This document shows, one piece after another, positions 61,157 to 64,000 of a stretch of 64,000 bases of DNA. The DNA is from Paludibaculum fermentans. GTDB lineage: Bacteria; Acidobacteriota; Terriglobia; Bryobacterales; Bryobacteraceae. Position numbers and translations under genes: made by a program. The first letter of the stretch is position 1, and every line of letters starts with the position of its first letter. The stretch lies in the NCBI RefSeq assembly GCF_015277775.1, contig NZ_CP063849.1, positions 5,285,501-5,349,500 of the forward strand. Reading direction: 5' to 3'. A model generated the notes under the pieces. That model was not told the DNA's origin, made no database searches, and saw only the letters and a program-made list of their open reading frames with translations.

Positions 61157-61206
61157 TTGACATTCTATAGGAGTGGGCGCATGATGGCCGTATAGGCAGT
61201 CTATAC
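61157..61206 (+). promoter_or_regulatory. Predicted promoter and palindromic operator of the PadR gene
   Basis: TTGACA (61157-61162) is a perfect -35; 17 bases later CATGAT (61180-61185) has four matches to -10. The predicted start near 61192 lies inside a perfect inverted repeat GTATAG-GCAGT-CTATAC (61190-61206), which ends 6 bases before the PadR ATG. A further half-like element CTATAGG lies at 61165-61171. Binding at the palindrome would block both initiation and the ribosome site, which suggests autorepression by the PadR protein (inference). Confidence 0.5.
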
Positions 61207-61212
61207 GAACCG

Positions 61213-61542
61213 ATGCCGCCCACTACCAACCTCCTACAGGGGACTCTCGACCTTCTGATCCTGCGTTCGCTACTCACGGCCGAACTGCACGGACTCGGCA
61301 TCTCCCGCCGCATCGAACAGATGACCGGCGGCACGTTCCAGGTGAAGCCCGGCTCTTTGTTCCCCGCGCTGCATCGTATGGAGGAGGCTGGCTGGTTGAA
61401 GTCCTCATGGGGCGAGTCGGAGTCAAACCGCCGCGCCCGCTACTACCAGATGACCGCCGCCGGCCGCCGGCACCTCAAGTTGGAAACAGAGGAATGGCAG
61501 CGGATCTCGCTCGCCATGGCGCAGGCGTTAGCCACCTCCTGA
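61213..61542 (+). CDS. PadR family regulator, acidobacterial type
   Basis: This 109-residue winged-helix regulator shows LLQGTLDLLILRSLLTAELHGLGISRRIEQMTGGTFQVKPGSLFPALHRMEEAGWLKSSWGESESNRRARYYQMTAAGRRHLKLETEEW. This matches the short PadR subfamily (TIGR03433) that sits next to duplicated orphan permeases in Acidobacteriota, as here (10-base gap to the permease gene). No ribosome site lies directly before the ATG; translation may start close to the transcript end. A palindromic operator candidate overlaps the promoter. Confidence 0.93.
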   Translation: MPPTTNLLQGTLDLLILRSLLTAELHGLGISRRIEQMTGGTFQVKPGSLFPALHRMEEAGWLKSSWGESESNRRARYYQMTAAGRRHLKLETEEWQRISLAMAQALATS

Positions 61543-61552
61543 GGTACCACCG

Positions 61553-64000
61553 ATGTCACTGCTAAGCCGGCTGTCCGCCTGGAAACGGAATCTCCTCCAC
61601 AAGAGCCAGGTGGAACAATCTCTCGACGAAGAGCTGACCGCCTTTGTGGACTTGCTCACTGAAGAGAAGCAGAGGGCCGGAATGGAGCCGCGGGAGGCGC
61701 GGCGGGCGGCGCTCCTGGAGGTGGGCGGCCTCGACCAGGTGAAAGAAGAGTGCCGCGACAGCCGCGCGCTGCACTGGTTGGACGTGCTGCACCAGGACCT
61801 GCGCTACGGCCTGCGGCTGCTGCTGCGCAATCCGGGCTTCGCCGCTACGGTCGTCGTCACGCTCGGCTTGGGTATCGGCGCCACCACCTCGATCTTCAGC
61901 GTAGTGCACGCCACGCTGTTGCGGCCATTGCCCTACAGCCACCCCGAGACTCTCATCTATATCAAGCAGAATCTGGGCGGCTACGGCCCCATGCCGTTCT
62001 CGTTTCAAAAAGAGTTCACCGCCTGGCGCGACCGCAATCACAGCCTCAGCCAGATCGCCGCCTACATCGGCACCCGCGTCAACGTGGTCGGCGTGGGCGA
62101 GGCGCAGCGAATGAACTGCGGAATTGGCACCGCGTCGTTCTTCCAACTGCTGGGCACCCGGCCGGAGGCGGGGCGTCTCTTCGTGCCGGACGAGGATAGG
62201 CCGGGTGGGGCTCCAGTGGCGCTGCTGAGCTATGCGGTCTGGCGCGGCCGGTTTGGCGGAGATCCCGCCGCGGTGGGCCGCACGCTCACCGTGGACGGCA
62301 AGCGGTTTACCATCGCCGGTATCCTGCCCGCCTCCTTCCGGGTCCCGGATCGCTACGGCTTCGAGTACGAGATCTGGCTGCCCTTCTCCGCCAGCATTCA
62401 GCCCGAAGGCGCGCCGCCCTATATGCTGCGCGTCGTGGGCAGGCTGGCGCCCGGAGTCACCGTCTTGGCCGCCCAGGCTGAGATGGATTCCATCCTGCAG
62501 ACCACGTTGCGGCGGCCGCGCAAGATCAATGCCTTACTGGTTCCGTGGCAGCAGGAGATCGCCGGAGGCGTTCGCACGTCGTTGCTGGTCTTTCTGGGCG
62601 CTGTCGGATTCCTGCTACTGATTGCCTGTGTGAATGTCGCCATCCTGCTACTCTCCCGGGCAGCGGTGCGGGAACGCGAAGTGGCCGTCCGCATGGCGCT
62701 GGGGGCTCCTCGCTCGCGCATCATCCGGCAATTGCTGACCGAGAGCATGATGATGGCCCTTTCCGGCGCGGCCTTAGGTCTCGCGTTCGCATATTGGGGC
62801 AAGGACCTGCTCGTCAATTTCCTCTCGAAGAACCTGCCTGCGATGTACCCGGTTCAACTCGACGACCGCGTGCTCGCCTTCACCCTCGGCCTGGCCGTCG
62901 CCACCGGCCTCTTCTTCGGACTGGCGCCGGCGCTGCAAACAGTCAGGATGCGAGATAAGGGCGGGCTTCGCGAATCGGCCCGCGGCGCCAGTGAGAGCCG
63001 CGCACACCACGGCTTCCGGAACATCCTGATCGTCACCCAAGTTGCGACCGCGATTACGCTGACCATCGGCGCCGGGCTTCTCGTGAAGAGCTTCCTGCGG
63101 CTGCACGGATTGGACATGGGCTTCCGTTCCGACCGGATACTGACGCTGACCGTAAATCTCACCCCTGCCGATTACCCGGATGCGGCGCGTCAAACGCAGT
63201 TCTTTCAACGCGCGCTGCAGAACATCCAGGGGTTGGGCGGGGTCGAATCGGCCGCTGCCAACTACTGCCTCCCCCTGGGTGATACACGCTGGAGCGTCAG
63301 CAAGTTCAAACTGGAGGGCCGGCCGGAACCGGTGGATTCCTCCGACCTGGAAGTCATCAGCACGGGTTACTTCCATACCATGCAGATCCCCTGGAAAGCA
63401 GGACGCGACTTCAACCAGCAGGACAGGGCCGGAAACCCAGCGGTGGCTATTGTGAACGAAACCTTCGCGCGGCGCTTCTGCCCCGAGGGCCGGTGCCTGG
63501 GCCGCCGTGTGGAGCATTGGAAGGATCCGAATCAATGGATGACCATCGTTGGCGTCGCCGGCGATACGCGCGCGTCCATGGAACGTCCGGTGGAACCCGT
63601 GCTGTTCATCCCCTATCTTCAGGGGGAGGCGCCCTCCATGACGTTTGCCATTCGAACAGCCGGCGAGCCGATGAGCATGGCCGCCGCCGTCCGGGCACAA
63701 CTTGCCGCCATCGATCGCAATCAGCCGCCCAGCGACGTCATGAGCCTGGATGATCTGCGCGGCAACTGGATTGCCAGCCGGCGGGCGAGTATGCTGCTGC
63801 TGGCCGCTTTCGCGCTGCTCGCGCTGGTGCTCGGCTGCATCGGCATTTATGGCGTGGTGGCCTATAACGCGAACCGCCGTACACACGAAATCGGCATCAG
63901 GATGGCTCTGGGCGCCAGGGAGAGCGACGTGCTGACTCTCATCACGCGCCAGACCCTGGCGTTGATCGCCGCGGGTGAGTTGGCCGGACTCGGCGCCGCG
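61553..64000 (+). CDS. Acidobacterial duplicated orphan permease (ADOP), partial
   Basis: This is an ABC-type permease open to the window end: 816 codons without a stop, C-terminus missing. It has a helical cytoplasmic N-region (residues 1-80), a first membrane helix (about 93-115, ATVVVTLGLGIGATTSIFSVVHATLL), a MacB-type periplasmic domain and three FtsX helices around residues 345-470 (EREVAVRMALGAPRSRIIRQLLTESM). A second copy of the domain set follows (helix near 488-508, periplasmic domain from about 515, then IGIYGVVAYNANRRTHEIGIRMALGARESDVLTLI). Such two-unit permeases (TIGR03434) carry no ATPase partner gene; export or signalling roles are suggested but unproven. Confidence 0.93.
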   Translation, partial: MSLLSRLSAWKRNLLHKSQVEQSLDEELTAFVDLLTEEKQRAGMEPREARRAALLEVGGLDQVKEECRDSRALHWLDVLHQDLRYGLRLLLRNPGFAATVVVTLGLGIGATTSIFSVVHATLLRPLPYSHPETLIYIKQNLGGYGPMPFSFQKEFTAWRDRNHSLSQIAAYIGTRVNVVGVGEAQRMNCGIGTASFFQLLGTRPEAGRLFVPDEDRPGGAPVALLSYAVWRGRFGGDPAAVGRTLTVDGKRFTIAGILPASFRVPDRYGFEYEIWLPFSASIQPEGAPPYMLRVVGRLAPGVTVLAAQAEMDSILQTTLRRPRKINALLVPWQQEIAGGVRTSLLVFLGAVGFLLLIACVNVAILLLSRAAVREREVAVRMALGAPRSRIIRQLLTESMMMALSGAALGLAFAYWGKDLLVNFLSKNLPAMYPVQLDDRVLAFTLGLAVATGLFFGLAPALQTVRMRDKGGLRESARGASESRAHHGFRNILIVTQVATAITLTIGAGLLVKSFLRLHGLDMGFRSDRILTLTVNLTPADYPDAARQTQFFQRALQNIQGLGGVESAAANYCLPLGDTRWSVSKFKLEGRPEPVDSSDLEVISTGYFHTMQIPWKAGRDFNQQDRAGNPAVAIVNETFARRFCPEGRCLGRRVEHWKDPNQWMTIVGVAGDTRASMERPVEPVLFIPYLQGEAPSMTFAIRTAGEPMSMAAAVRAQLAAIDRNQPPSDVMSLDDLRGNWIASRRASMLLLAAFALLALVLGCIGIYGVVAYNANRRTHEIGIRMALGARESDVLTLITRQTLALIAAGELAGLGAA

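Overview
The window is about 64 kb of GC-rich bacterial chromosome. The best taxonomic guess is Acidobacteriota, probably the Bryobacterales/Solibacter-like branch. This rests on the PadR regulator plus duplicated orphan permease pair at the right end (a hallmark acidobacterial arrangement), two DUF4384 proteins beside a secreted caspase-like protein, a putative-Ig repeat giant, and two separate complex I clusters. The assignment comes from gene content only. I see no insertion sequences, prophage, CRISPR array or rRNA; one tRNA-Glu is present.

Layout. 1-7391 (minus): complex I cluster 1, nuoA-C-D-E-F-G-H and the start of a nuoJ-like gene cut by the window edge. It has a near-consensus promoter that overlaps the one for a divergent thiS. 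7452-11824 (plus): thiS, a MerR regulator, an exported S41 protease and guaA; guaA is split by a one-base frameshift. 11828-15155 (minus): mutL, an isochorismatase-fold hydrolase and a PEP mutase/isocitrate lyase-like gene. 15211-23521 (minus): an efflux operon with three HlyD/MacA-type adaptors, one MacB/FtsX-type permease and a TolC-type channel, but no ATPase gene. 23887-26544 (plus): recG and rsmD. 26615-31182 (minus): a secreted Big-1-like protein and a 1320-residue putative-Ig repeat protein. 31353-37537 (plus): two DUF4384 proteins, a caspase-PEGA-TPR protein, a Tat-exported oxidoreductase and a GH88-like hydrolase. 37605-41379 (minus): murB, a PD40/TolB-like protein and a membrane Ser/Thr kinase fused to a SUMF1-like domain. 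41407-42123 (plus): a DUF2461 protein. 42129-52689 (minus): complex I cluster 2, nuoC-D-I-J-K-L-M-N-H, followed by a polyferredoxin membrane protein. 53054-61139: cytochrome c, an EAL/HDOD protein, tRNA-Glu, a POTRA-only protein, then lpdA-lipB-E2 and an unknown exported protein. 61213-64000: PadR and the duplicated orphan permease, which runs off the window.

How the genes work together. The two nuo clusters and the cytochrome c point to a branched respiratory chain. lpdA-lipB-E2 links 2-oxoacid oxidation with lipoate attachment. The DUF4384/caspase/TPR set and the kinase-SUMF1 protein look like cell-envelope signalling or proteolysis modules of unknown role. The most unusual points are the split complex I gene sets without nuoB, the three-adaptor exporter with large low-complexity inserts, the secreted DUF4384-caspase cassette, and the frameshifted guaA.
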